Origin: Acidobacteriota bacterium
GTDB taxonomy: Bacteria; Actinomycetota; Acidimicrobiia; Spongiisociales; ZC4RG35
NCBI GenBank assembly: GCA_022573225.1
Contig: JACZUI010000004.1
Span: forward strand, 1-64,000
Direction of reading: 5' to 3'
Length of the DNA: 64,000 nt
The notes under the pieces were generated by a model. The model was given only the letters and a program-made list of their open reading frames with translations, did not search any database and was not told the DNA's origin. Both the position numbers and the translations under genes were made by a program. Below are positions 1-8,629 of the stretch, in pieces (positions within the stretch are counted from its first letter, which is position 1; each line of letters begins with the position of its first letter).

Positions 1-1539
1 TCGAAACCCGTCGGGGTCCCCAAGCATGTACATCTCGGAGCCCTTGGTATTGAGGGCGTAGATCATGGTCAACTCGTCGCCGGTCTCCTCGGCGAGGTCG
101 ATTGCCTGGTCAGCAAGTTCGATGGCCCGCGGCCCTTCACCTCGCATCATTGAGAGCCAGGCACGCTGGCTCTTCGCGAAGGCGAGATCCGCACTCGGCG
201 GATACTCCTCGAGAATCGTGATTGCCTCGGCCACGTTGGCATCGGCTTCTTGGGGCCGTCCGCTTACCTCATTGACTCGAGCCGCGAATGTCAGCGTCCT
301 TGCCAACGCGAGATCGTCGTCGCTGGAGCGGTGGAGCTCGATCGCCCGGGTCAGAATGTCGAGCGATTCAACGTTGTCGAGGTAGAACTCGCTGCGGGCC
401 CAGTCATCGACGATGGCTGCACGGTCCGCCTCGGCAACTCGTTCCAGGTAGGGCTCGAGCGTTCGAAAGTGTGCCAGCGCCTCCCGGTGGCTCTTCATGG
501 CCATCGCTGCTCTGGCTGCGATAGGGGCAAATGCGATGATCGACTCGACATCGTCGGCCTCCCGAGCATGATGGACCAGCCTGGAGGGGTCGGCCAGCCC
601 ACGGATCTCAGCCAATACCTGCTGGTTCAGTTGTCGGCGATCGGGCGCGTTCAGAGCCGACTCGACTGCTCGACGGGTCAGCTCATGGCGAAAAGAGATC
701 GAATCATCGTCAAATCGCAGAAGACCTTGGCGGACACATTCGGTCAAGTCCTCGGCCGACGGATTGAGAGTGTTCTCGACCAGGGATCTATCAGCTGATC
801 CTGGCACCACCGACACCAGATCGAGAAGTGCTCGGGCCCCCGATGAGAGCTTGCCGGCCCGGGCAAGAACCGAATCCTGGAGTGAGGACGGCACGTTCTC
901 GACACCTGATGCGACCACCTCGGTCACGAACAGTGGGTTCCCATCTGTCTGCGCCATGACCTCCTCGAGATCAACGTCGGAGTCCGCGACCATCGACGCA
1001 ACTGCCTCAGATGCCAGAGGCTCAAGACGCATCCGCACCAGGTTTTGAGGAGGAAGCTCCCCGATCACCTGTCGCAGCGGATGGTCGTAGTCGACCTCAC
1101 CGTCGCGATATGTGAGAAGGAGCAGTCCGTTGCTTCTGGCGATCCGCCGACCCAGGTATTTGATGGCGTCCAAGGATGCCTCGTCCGCCCAATGGGTGTC
1201 TTCGATCACCAGGACAGTCGGCCGCAAACTGCGGGATAGAAGATCAAGAAGAGCCTCCATAACCGCCCTACGGTCACCGGCTTGTAGAGGCTTCACCAGC
1301 GAATACTCTTCGCGGGAGATATCCCAGACCGGGCCCAGCGGCTGAGGAGTCGACAGATCATCACAAGAGCCAAAGAGAACATGCGCCTCATCGGCATGAT
1401 CATCAACGAATTTCCCAACGAGAGAACTCTTGCCGATTCCGACCTCGCCCCGGACCAGGACAACCTTGCCCCCGGACGAATCGAGATTGGCCAACAAGTC
1501 AGCCAGCAGTTCGAGTTCTTTCTCCCTCTCGAGAAGCAC
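1..1539 (-). CDS. AAA-type ATPase / LuxR-family regulator, N-terminal part (gene runs off the left edge)
   Basis: Minus-strand frame from GTG at 1539: VLLEREKELELLADLLANLDSSGGKVVLVRGEVGIGKSSLVGKFVDDHADEAH... Near-parallel to the N-terminus of the 1550..4138 protein. Absent from the ORF track because it is truncated. Confidence 0.8.
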   Translation of the reverse strand, partial: MLLEREKELELLADLLANLDSSGGKVVLVRGEVGIGKSSLVGKFVDDHADEAHVLFGSCDDLSTPQPLGPVWDISREEYSLVKPLQAGDRRAVMEALLDLLSRSLRPTVLVIEDTHWADEASLDAIKYLGRRIARSNGLLLLTYRDGEVDYDHPLRQVIGELPPQNLVRMRLEPLASEAVASMVADSDVDLEEVMAQTDGNPLFVTEVVASGVENVPSSLQDSVLARAGKLSSGARALLDLVSVVPGSADRSLVENTLNPSAEDLTECVRQGLLRFDDDSISFRHELTRRAVESALNAPDRRQLNQQVLAEIRGLADPSRLVHHAREADDVESIIAFAPIAARAAMAMKSHREALAHFRTLEPYLERVAEADRAAIVDDWARSEFYLDNVESLDILTRAIELHRSSDDDLALARTLTFAARVNEVSGRPQEADANVAEAITILEEYPPSADLAFAKSQRAWLSMMRGEGPRAIELADQAIDLAEETGDELTMIYALNTKGSEMYMLGDPDGFR

Positions 1540-1549
1540 GAGAAGCAGC

Positions 1550-4138
1550 CTACCGGGCCAACAAGCCCTCACTGTGGGCGCGAGAAACGGCTTCTTCTCG
1601 AGTGGAGGCATCCAGCTTGTTGAGTACCGCGGAGACATGGTTCTCGATGGTTCGCGGTGACACGAAGAGACGGTCGGCGATCTCGGCGTTAGTCAGATCC
1701 TCATCGAGGAGTTGAAGGACCTCCGCCTGACGTGCCGTGAGACCTGCGGCGTGGCCCCTGGTCTCCCGACCCTTGCCCCGGGGCACCGCCACTCCTTCGT
1801 CTCTCAGAGCCTTTCTCAATTTGGCGGCCACCGCGGTCGCCCCCAACGTCTCGAAGATCTCGAGTGCCTCCAGTCGAGAGGCTGGGTCGTCGTGCATCAA
1901 CGCCAAGCCCCGCTCATACGGCACGCCTTTTGCCTGCCAGATAGCCGCCGCTTTGAGCGGCTCGCCTTCGATGACCAGCCGATACGGTTCAGGGATTCCC
2001 TCCGGCGCCTCTGTGATGTCGCCAAGTTTCCACAGCCAGAACCCGAGTGGCCCGGCGAGCCAGGGAAACTCCCTCCGTATCCCCTCGGCGAGCAGTTCCT
2101 GGAAACGTTCGGCTAGGTCCGGGTCGTTCACCTCTGTCAGCCACATGTTCTCCGCCTGTGCGGCGGCAGCCGGAAGCATGTTGGCGAGGTTCCCGCCCTC
2201 CTCCGCCAGCGACCAGGTGCGGTCGAGAACGCGTCGCGCCTCGGGACGACCACGGCGAGCTTGCAAGCCTCCGAGCACCCAGCCAACGGTGACATCGACA
2301 TGAGGTCGGGACCCAAGCGCCTCGGCAGCAGCATCTTCGGCCGCAGCCCATTCGCCTTTCCATGCCAGGACGTCCGCATACCGGGCCTGGGCTTCGACCT
2401 CCAGAGTTCGGATCTCATACCGAGCTGCGGTATCACGGGCACGCTGTGCCAGGTCAGCGGCCCGTTCCATCTCGCGGAGTTCGGCCGTTACACCCTCCAT
2501 GCTCAGGAGCACCCCCACTTCCTCAAACCGGTAACCGCCCCTCTCAGCCCGGCTACGTGCCATCTCCATCAGCTGGAAACCGTCGGATTCCCCTCGGACA
2601 TACGCCAGGATGCCCTTGATGTTTAGGGCATGAATCGCGGCCAACTCGCCTCCGGTTTCCTCTGCAATCGCGTGAGCGCTGTTGGTGAGGGCCTCTGCTC
2701 GCGCCACCTCGCCTAGCTCCAGCGAGAGCCAGGCATACTGACTCACCGCGAAGGCGAGATCCGGGCTCGGCGGACGCGACTCGAGGATCTTGATGCCCTC
2801 AACCGAACATGCTTCAGCGGCTTCAGGTCGACCGTGAACCATGTTGACCCGGACGGCAGACGTCAGGGCATTGGCCAAAGAGAGATCGTCGCCGTTGAAC
2901 CGGTGGAGATCGATGGCCCGATTCAGAAGCTCGAGCGCCTCGATGTTGTCGAGGTAGAACTCGCTGCGTGCCCAATCTTCCAGAATGGTGGCTCGGGCCG
3001 GCTCGGCGATCCGGTCCAGGTACGGCCCAAGTGCTCGATAGTGGGCAACAGCCTCTCGATGGCTATTCACGTCGGCAGCCGCTCGAGCTGCCAAAGGCGC
3101 TAATTCAACCAGCCGGTCGATGTCGATGGCCTCGCGGGCATGATGGACGAGCCGGGCCAGATCGGTCTCAGGAGGGAGGACCTCGAGAACCTTCCGATTC
3201 GTGGCCACCCTCTCGCTGATCGTCAAAGATGCCTCAACCGCCCGCCGGATCAATTCGTGGCGGAATGAAACGAACTCGGCTCCCACCACCAGAAGGCCGC
3301 GCCGCTCGCATTCAACAAGTCGACTCTCATCTCTACCGGTGAGAAGCACTACCTCCGCCCTGGAGACCCGCTCGGGCACCACCGAAAGAGTCTTCAACAT
3401 CTGGTGAGCTTGGGGAGACAATTTCCGCACCCTGGTCATCACCGAGTCCTGAACCGAGGAAGGTATCGCCTCCCCATCAGTGGACGCCATCTCGGTCACC
3501 AGGAAAGGGTTGCCATGGGTGGCGGCCAGAACCTCATCCGGATCCAGGCTCGAACCACCAATGATCGATGACACTGCCGACTTCGAGAGACCACCGAGCC
3601 GAATCCTCACCACGCTCTGCGGCGGAAGATCACCGATCACCTGTCGCAAAGGATGGTCGTAGTCGACCTCACCATCCCGGTAGGTGAGAAGGAGCAGTCC
3701 GTTGGTCCTGGCGCTCCGGCGACCCAGATATTTGATGGCGTCGAAGGTCGCCTCGTCGGCCCAATGGGTGTCCTCGATCACCATGATGCTGGGGCGCAAC
3801 GAGCGGGAGAGAAGGTCCAAGGAGGAGGCGAGCACCGCCTGCCGGTCACCTGTCTCGAGGGGCTGCGCCAGCGAGGGCTCGTCGCGGGCGATGTCCCAGA
3901 ATGGGCCCAGCGGCTGCGGAGTCAGCAGATCGTCACAGGCGCCAAAGAGAACATGCGCGCTATCGGCATGGGCATCAACGAATTCCCTGACCAAAGAGCT
4001 CTTGCCGATCCCGGCCTCACCCCGAATCAGCACGACCTTCCCCCCGGACGAGCCGATATCGGCCAACAAGTCAGCCAGAAGTTCGAGTTCCTTCTCCCTC
4101 TCCAAAAGCACGGTGTCGGACACTACCAACGGTGTCAA
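1550..4138 (-). CDS. LuxR-family transcriptional regulator with N-terminal AAA ATPase and TPR-like middle region (MalT/LAL-like)
   Basis: Walker A GEAGIGKSS near the N-terminus; C-terminal LuxR HTH GLTARQAEVLQLLDEDLTNAEIADRLFVSPRTIENHVSAVLNKL. Confidence 0.92.
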   Translation of the reverse strand: MTPLVVSDTVLLEREKELELLADLLADIGSSGGKVVLIRGEAGIGKSSLVREFVDAHADSAHVLFGACDDLLTPQPLGPFWDIARDEPSLAQPLETGDRQAVLASSLDLLSRSLRPSIMVIEDTHWADEATFDAIKYLGRRSARTNGLLLLTYRDGEVDYDHPLRQVIGDLPPQSVVRIRLGGLSKSAVSSIIGGSSLDPDEVLAATHGNPFLVTEMASTDGEAIPSSVQDSVMTRVRKLSPQAHQMLKTLSVVPERVSRAEVVLLTGRDESRLVECERRGLLVVGAEFVSFRHELIRRAVEASLTISERVATNRKVLEVLPPETDLARLVHHAREAIDIDRLVELAPLAARAAADVNSHREAVAHYRALGPYLDRIAEPARATILEDWARSEFYLDNIEALELLNRAIDLHRFNGDDLSLANALTSAVRVNMVHGRPEAAEACSVEGIKILESRPPSPDLAFAVSQYAWLSLELGEVARAEALTNSAHAIAEETGGELAAIHALNIKGILAYVRGESDGFQLMEMARSRAERGGYRFEEVGVLLSMEGVTAELREMERAADLAQRARDTAARYEIRTLEVEAQARYADVLAWKGEWAAAEDAAAEALGSRPHVDVTVGWVLGGLQARRGRPEARRVLDRTWSLAEEGGNLANMLPAAAAQAENMWLTEVNDPDLAERFQELLAEGIRREFPWLAGPLGFWLWKLGDITEAPEGIPEPYRLVIEGEPLKAAAIWQAKGVPYERGLALMHDDPASRLEALEIFETLGATAVAAKLRKALRDEGVAVPRGKGRETRGHAAGLTARQAEVLQLLDEDLTNAEIADRLFVSPRTIENHVSAVLNKLDASTREEAVSRAHSEGLLAR

Positions 4139-4181
4139 TCAGCAGACTCCCAGTGGCCCGTCTTACAAGCCACTAGCTACC

Positions 4182-4910
4182 GTGACGCGCCCGACGCGAG
4201 GAGCGGCGTTGTTTCCGTTGCGCGATGTCAACCCGACCCGGATCACACCCTGGGTGACACTCCTTCTCATTGCCATCAATCTCGGCATTTTCTTCCTGGT
4301 GCAGCAGCAAGGCTCGATCGAGGCTCAGCAGATACTCCTCTATGAGCGGGCCGCAATTGCCTGTGAAGTGACAACCGGCGCCCCTTTGAGCGTCGAGGAG
4401 ATCATCCGCGACGTGTGCACTCCCGGAGCCCAAACGCCGGCCGTTCCCAACAAGAACGTGTTTCTGGCTCTCTTCACGTCGATGTTCCTCCACGGCGGCG
4501 TGGCCCATGTCGTTTTCAACATGTGGTTTCTGTGGATCTTTGGCAACAATGTGGAGGAGGCCTTCGGACACTTCGGGTATCTGGGCATCTACTTGTTCGG
4601 CGGGTTGGTGGCGACCGCCACCTTCGTGATGATGAACCCCGCGTCCACGATTCCCCTCGTAGGTGCGTCTGGTGCGATCGCGGTCGCCTTGGGCTCCTAT
4701 GCGATCCTCTTCCCCGGACACAAGGTCCTGTCGTTTGTCGGATGGCTGGTGGTGCCTATTCCGGCTGCATTATTCCTGGGTATTTGGTTCGTGTTGCAGT
4801 TCGGATTGGGGGGGACCGGAACGGCTTGGGAGGCGCACGTAGGGGGCTTCTTTTTTGGCGCTGCGGCCAGCCTGCTGCTGAGAAAGCGACTCCTGGCGCG
4901 GGTGGCTTAG
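4182..4910 (+). CDS. Rhomboid family intramembrane serine protease
   Basis: GTG start at 4182. Multiple TM segments, FNMWFLWIFGNNVEEAFG, catalytic GASGAI and AWEAHVGGFFFG. The longer track ORF (3684..) begins antisense inside the LuxR gene. Confidence 0.9.
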   Translation: MTRPTRGAALFPLRDVNPTRITPWVTLLLIAINLGIFFLVQQQGSIEAQQILLYERAAIACEVTTGAPLSVEEIIRDVCTPGAQTPAVPNKNVFLALFTSMFLHGGVAHVVFNMWFLWIFGNNVEEAFGHFGYLGIYLFGGLVATATFVMMNPASTIPLVGASGAIAVALGSYAILFPGHKVLSFVGWLVVPIPAALFLGIWFVLQFGLGGTGTAWEAHVGGFFFGAAASLLLRKRLLARVA

Positions 4911-4916
4911 CGCCCC

Positions 4917-4952
4917 CCAACGCAAATACGCTGACGACCGTACTTACGTTGG
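4917..4952. terminator. Bidirectional hairpin terminator between convergent rhomboid and cytosine deaminase genes
   Basis: CCAACGCAAATACG-ctgacgac-CGTACTTACGTTGG: 14-bp stem with 12 paired positions and an 8-nt loop. Confidence 0.55.
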
Positions 4953-4963
4953 AGAGCACTGAG

Positions 4964-5407
4964 CTACTCCCCGATGTCCTCATTCCACAGGTCGGGATTG
5001 GAATCAATGAAGGACACCATCATCTGGATGCAACTGTCATCGTCGACGACGACGACGTCTACGCCAAGAGACCGGAGGTAGTCCTCCGGTCCGCGAAAGC
5101 TCCGGTTCTCGCCGACGATCACCTTCGGGATCCCATAGAGAATCGCGGCTCCCGAGCACATGTCACACGGCGACAGCGTGGAATACAACGTTGCCTTGCG
5201 ATAGGTAGATGCGGGTAGGCGACCGGCGTTCTCCAAGCAGTCCATCTCGGCGTGGAGCACGGTGCTCCCTTTCTGCACTCGCTGATTGTGGCCCCGGCCG
5301 ATGATCTCGCCGTCGACCACCAGGACCGACCCAATGGGGATCCCGCCTGCAGCGAGACCGGTCTTTGCCTCGGCGATCGCGGCGACGAGGAATGGATCGT
5401 CACTCAC
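4964..5407 (-). CDS. Cytosine deaminase, yeast Fcy1-like zinc deaminase
   Basis: GTG start at 5407. HAEMDCLENAGRL, TLSPCDMCSGAAILYGIPKVIVGEN and C-terminal LWNEDIGE closely parallel the yeast cytosine deaminase motifs. Confidence 0.85.
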   Translation of the reverse strand: MSDDPFLVAAIAEAKTGLAAGGIPIGSVLVVDGEIIGRGHNQRVQKGSTVLHAEMDCLENAGRLPASTYRKATLYSTLSPCDMCSGAAILYGIPKVIVGENRSFRGPEDYLRSLGVDVVVVDDDSCIQMMVSFIDSNPDLWNEDIGE

Positions 5408-5529
5408 ATGGCAGAGTCTCCCATACCTTTCCGTCGACCATGATGCTGCCCACTCCATCAAGCGAAACCGAGCTTCAGCCCAAACGCCCTCCCGATTTCC
5501 TGTCACACCCGGCCGATATCTTGATCACC

Positions 5530-5661
5530 ATGAGCAACGACACAATCGAACCGCAGCCCCTGATCGACCCCTTTGATGATCCGGTCACTTACCTGGCCCA
5601 GTTCGGGCTGAGCGCCGAGCTGGTGGTTTTCGAAGAACTCGCACTCCCCCTCGCCGCCTGA
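5530..5661 (+). CDS. Small hypothetical protein (43 aa) directly upstream of the helicase-nuclease pair
   Basis: MSNDTIEPQPLIDPFDDPVTYLAQFGLSAELVVFEELALPLAA; ATG start, strong GC3 bias, ends 16 nt before the helicase start. Confidence 0.5.
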   Translation: MSNDTIEPQPLIDPFDDPVTYLAQFGLSAELVVFEELALPLAA

Positions 5662-5677
5662 TCCCTACGATCGGGCC

Positions 5678-8629
5678 GTGCCAGTGAGGGAGTTCCGGGT
5701 CAAGCCGGACCAATGGGGTGAGCGGATCGAGCAAACCGACGGTCCGCAACTCGTCGTGGCCGGCCCGGGAACCGGAAAGACCGAGTTCCTCATCCGCAGG
5801 GTGGCTCATCTGGTCAACTCCGGGCAGGCCAAACGCAGTGAGATCGCCGTTCTCACCTTCTCCCGGCGAGCCGCTGCCGACATTCGCCGCCGGGTCGACG
5901 AGACCCTCGGTGGCTCCGGCATGCCCGTCGAGGCTGCCACCTTCCATTCCCTCGCCCTCCGGATCCTCGAGCACAGCTCCGGGGACCGCCCGGTTCCCCT
6001 AACTGCCCCCGAGCAGGTGGGCCTGGTCCAAAACCTCCTCGCCAAGGAAGATCCTGACAACTGGCCGGTCACCTACCGGAGCATCCTCACCGGCCCGGCT
6101 TTCGCCGCCGAGATCGCCGATTTCCTGATGCGCTGCTCGGAACGGCTTCTTTCCCCCGACGACCTCCTGGAGCGCGCCCAAGGAAGGGCCGACTGGAGGG
6201 GAATCCCCGGTCTCTTCGACCGCTACCGGGCCGCCCTCATAGAGTCGGGCCGAACCGACTATGGCACCCTTCTCGTCTCCGCCGTCGCCCTCCTCGACTC
6301 CACGGATCGAGAAACGGCCGCCGACTATCGCTATGTCATCGTCGACGAATACCAGGACACCTCTCTAGCCCAGGCCACCATGGCGGGTCTCCTCGCCAAG
6401 CCCCACGGCAACCTGACTGTCGCCGGCGACCCCTACCAATCCGTCTACTCGTTCCGTGGCGCCGAATTGCGCAACGTGGCCAACTTCGCGAAGGAGCATC
6501 CTGACGTCATCCGGATCGTCCTGACTCACAGCCTTCGGGTGCCGAAGGAGATCCTCGACTCCGCCCTCAGGGTCGTCCATTCCGGAAGCCTTCCCGGGTC
6601 GGCAGGCGCGGTGACACCTGCGGCCCATCCCGGCCGAGTCGAGGCCTACATCTTCGATCAGGAGACGGCCGAAGCCGAGTGGATCGCTCGAGAGGTAGAA
6701 CATGCCATCCGCGTGGAGGACACCGCTCCTGGCGAGATCGCGGTTCTGGTCCGGTCGAAACGAGAACTGCTCAACGAGCTCAGTCGCGCGTTGGCCCGAA
6801 GAGACATCCCCCACGATCCGCCCAACTCCCGTCTGGTCGACCACACCGCGGTGCGGCTCGTCGCGGACCTGATCACAGTGGCTGTCAAAGGCGGCAGCAT
6901 CGGAACCGTCTCGCCTTCAGAGGCCTTGGAGGCGGACCGGGCGATGAGAAGAATTCTCCTCGGCCCCATCGTCTCGCTAACTCTCGGCACAGAGCGCGAG
7001 CTGATGCGGAGTCGCCGACGCACCTCGCAACCGTGGTCGACCGTGGTCCGAGACAGGCTGCCCGATCATCGCGACTTGGCCCGACTGATCGCCGACCCCG
7101 CGTGGGCAACGGACCAGCCGGCCGTCGATGGCTTCTGGGAGGTGTGGACCGGCCTGTCACGATTCGCCCGAATCGTGAGCGATGAGCACCGAGGCGAGTG
7201 GCGAAGGGCGCTTGCATCGTTCACCCAGGTCCTGGGGCGTCAGGCCGAGCGAGACCCCGACCTGTCCCTCTCCCGCTTTTTCGAGCTCGCCGAAGACGAG
7301 ACCTTCGAACCGACCCCACTTCTCTCCTATCGGCCGGAATCGGGCCGAGTCGCGTTGACCACCCTCCACCAGTCGAAGGGTTTGGAGTTCGATCTCGTCT
7401 TCATCGCCAACGCAGTCGAAGGTGTCTTCCCTGATCTGCGCAGAAGCCGGCGAATGCTTCGGCCCGAGCTCCTGTCACCCGAACGCACGACCAACCCAGC
7501 GGCACAGCACATCTTCCAGGTGCAGGAGGAGATGCGTCTCGCCTACACGGCGATGACCCGCGCCAGGCGAAGAGTGGTGTGGACCGCGACCGACGCCGGT
7601 GTCGATCAGGGTGAGCGACGCCCTTCGCGTTTCCTTGTCGCCGCGGCCGGAGTCCCCTCACTCAGCGAGATCGGAACGCCGGAAGAAGCCCGCGGCGAGC
7701 CGGTGACGGTAGGCGAGTTCGAAGTGGCATTGAGGCGGCGGCTCGGTGATCCGAGTGTTGCGACGGTCGACCGGATGGCCTTCGCCCACCTCCTCGGAAC
7801 CGCCCCGGGGGAGGCGTGGGAACCGGTACGGTTTGCAGGAGTGGCCGCTCCTGGTCCCGACCGGCCCATCCTGGGAGAAGAGATCCGCCTCTCCCCCAGC
7901 CAGGCCACCTCCTATGCCTCCTGCCCGCGGAGGTATGCCCTCGAGCGAAGACTTCGCCTGGGTGACGCCGGCTCCCCTTACGCCCACTTTGGGACGCTGG
8001 TGCACGATGTCCTGGAGCGGGCCGAGACCAAGATCCTCAACACCGGCCAAATCCACGCCAAGCTGCCCGACGTCCTCAAAGTCCTAGATGAAGTGTGGGC
8101 CGAGGCCGACTTTGGCTCACCCGAGTTGAACGTCGCCTGGCTGAGAAAGGCGGTGGAGGTCTTGACCAAGTTGTACGAGAACTGGCCCTCCACCGGGATC
8201 CCCGTCGAGCTGGAAACGCGGGTAGACGCCGAGATCGCCGGCATTCCGTGGATGGGGAAGATCGACCGGCTGGAACGGACGCCGGATGGCCTGAAGGTTA
8301 TCGACTACAAGACCAGCACCAGGGCGGCAACCAAGGATGAGGCTGCGATCTCGGTGCAGCTCGGTTTCTATGTGATCGCAACACAAGAGACCCATGACGA
8401 AGAAGTAGAAGGGGCCGAGATGTGGTTCCCCCGGACCAAGGCCCAGTCGGTCACCACACCGAAATTGGACCTAGACCGCCTCGAAGAGATCGAGGAGCTG
8501 ATGGAGACGATCACAGGTGCGATCGCCGCCGAGATGTGGGAGCCTCGGGTCAACGACCGATGCGACAGATGCAGCTTCCGACTGTCCTGCCCCGCTTGGC
8601 CCGAAGGGCGAGGGGCCTTCATCCCATGA
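5678..8629 (+). CDS. UvrD/Rep-like helicase with C-terminal PD-(D/E)XK nuclease and Fe-S cysteines (AdnAB/AddAB-like subunit)
   Basis: GPGTGKTEFLIRR; VDEYQDTS; TLHQSKGLEFDLVF; C-terminal LSPSQATSYASCPRRYALERR, GKIDRLERTPDGLKVIDYKT, CDRCSFRLSC. Confidence 0.9.
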   Translation: MPVREFRVKPDQWGERIEQTDGPQLVVAGPGTGKTEFLIRRVAHLVNSGQAKRSEIAVLTFSRRAAADIRRRVDETLGGSGMPVEAATFHSLALRILEHSSGDRPVPLTAPEQVGLVQNLLAKEDPDNWPVTYRSILTGPAFAAEIADFLMRCSERLLSPDDLLERAQGRADWRGIPGLFDRYRAALIESGRTDYGTLLVSAVALLDSTDRETAADYRYVIVDEYQDTSLAQATMAGLLAKPHGNLTVAGDPYQSVYSFRGAELRNVANFAKEHPDVIRIVLTHSLRVPKEILDSALRVVHSGSLPGSAGAVTPAAHPGRVEAYIFDQETAEAEWIAREVEHAIRVEDTAPGEIAVLVRSKRELLNELSRALARRDIPHDPPNSRLVDHTAVRLVADLITVAVKGGSIGTVSPSEALEADRAMRRILLGPIVSLTLGTERELMRSRRRTSQPWSTVVRDRLPDHRDLARLIADPAWATDQPAVDGFWEVWTGLSRFARIVSDEHRGEWRRALASFTQVLGRQAERDPDLSLSRFFELAEDETFEPTPLLSYRPESGRVALTTLHQSKGLEFDLVFIANAVEGVFPDLRRSRRMLRPELLSPERTTNPAAQHIFQVQEEMRLAYTAMTRARRRVVWTATDAGVDQGERRPSRFLVAAAGVPSLSEIGTPEEARGEPVTVGEFEVALRRRLGDPSVATVDRMAFAHLLGTAPGEAWEPVRFAGVAAPGPDRPILGEEIRLSPSQATSYASCPRRYALERRLRLGDAGSPYAHFGTLVHDVLERAETKILNTGQIHAKLPDVLKVLDEVWAEADFGSPELNVAWLRKAVEVLTKLYENWPSTGIPVELETRVDAEIAGIPWMGKIDRLERTPDGLKVIDYKTSTRAATKDEAAISVQLGFYVIATQETHDEEVEGAEMWFPRTKAQSVTTPKLDLDRLEEIEELMETITGAIAAEMWEPRVNDRCDRCSFRLSCPAWPEGRGAFIP

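Noticed and set aside
3684-4181. N-terminal extension of the rhomboid ORF
   Set aside because: Antisense to the LuxR gene; the rhomboid homology and a GTG start begin at 4182.
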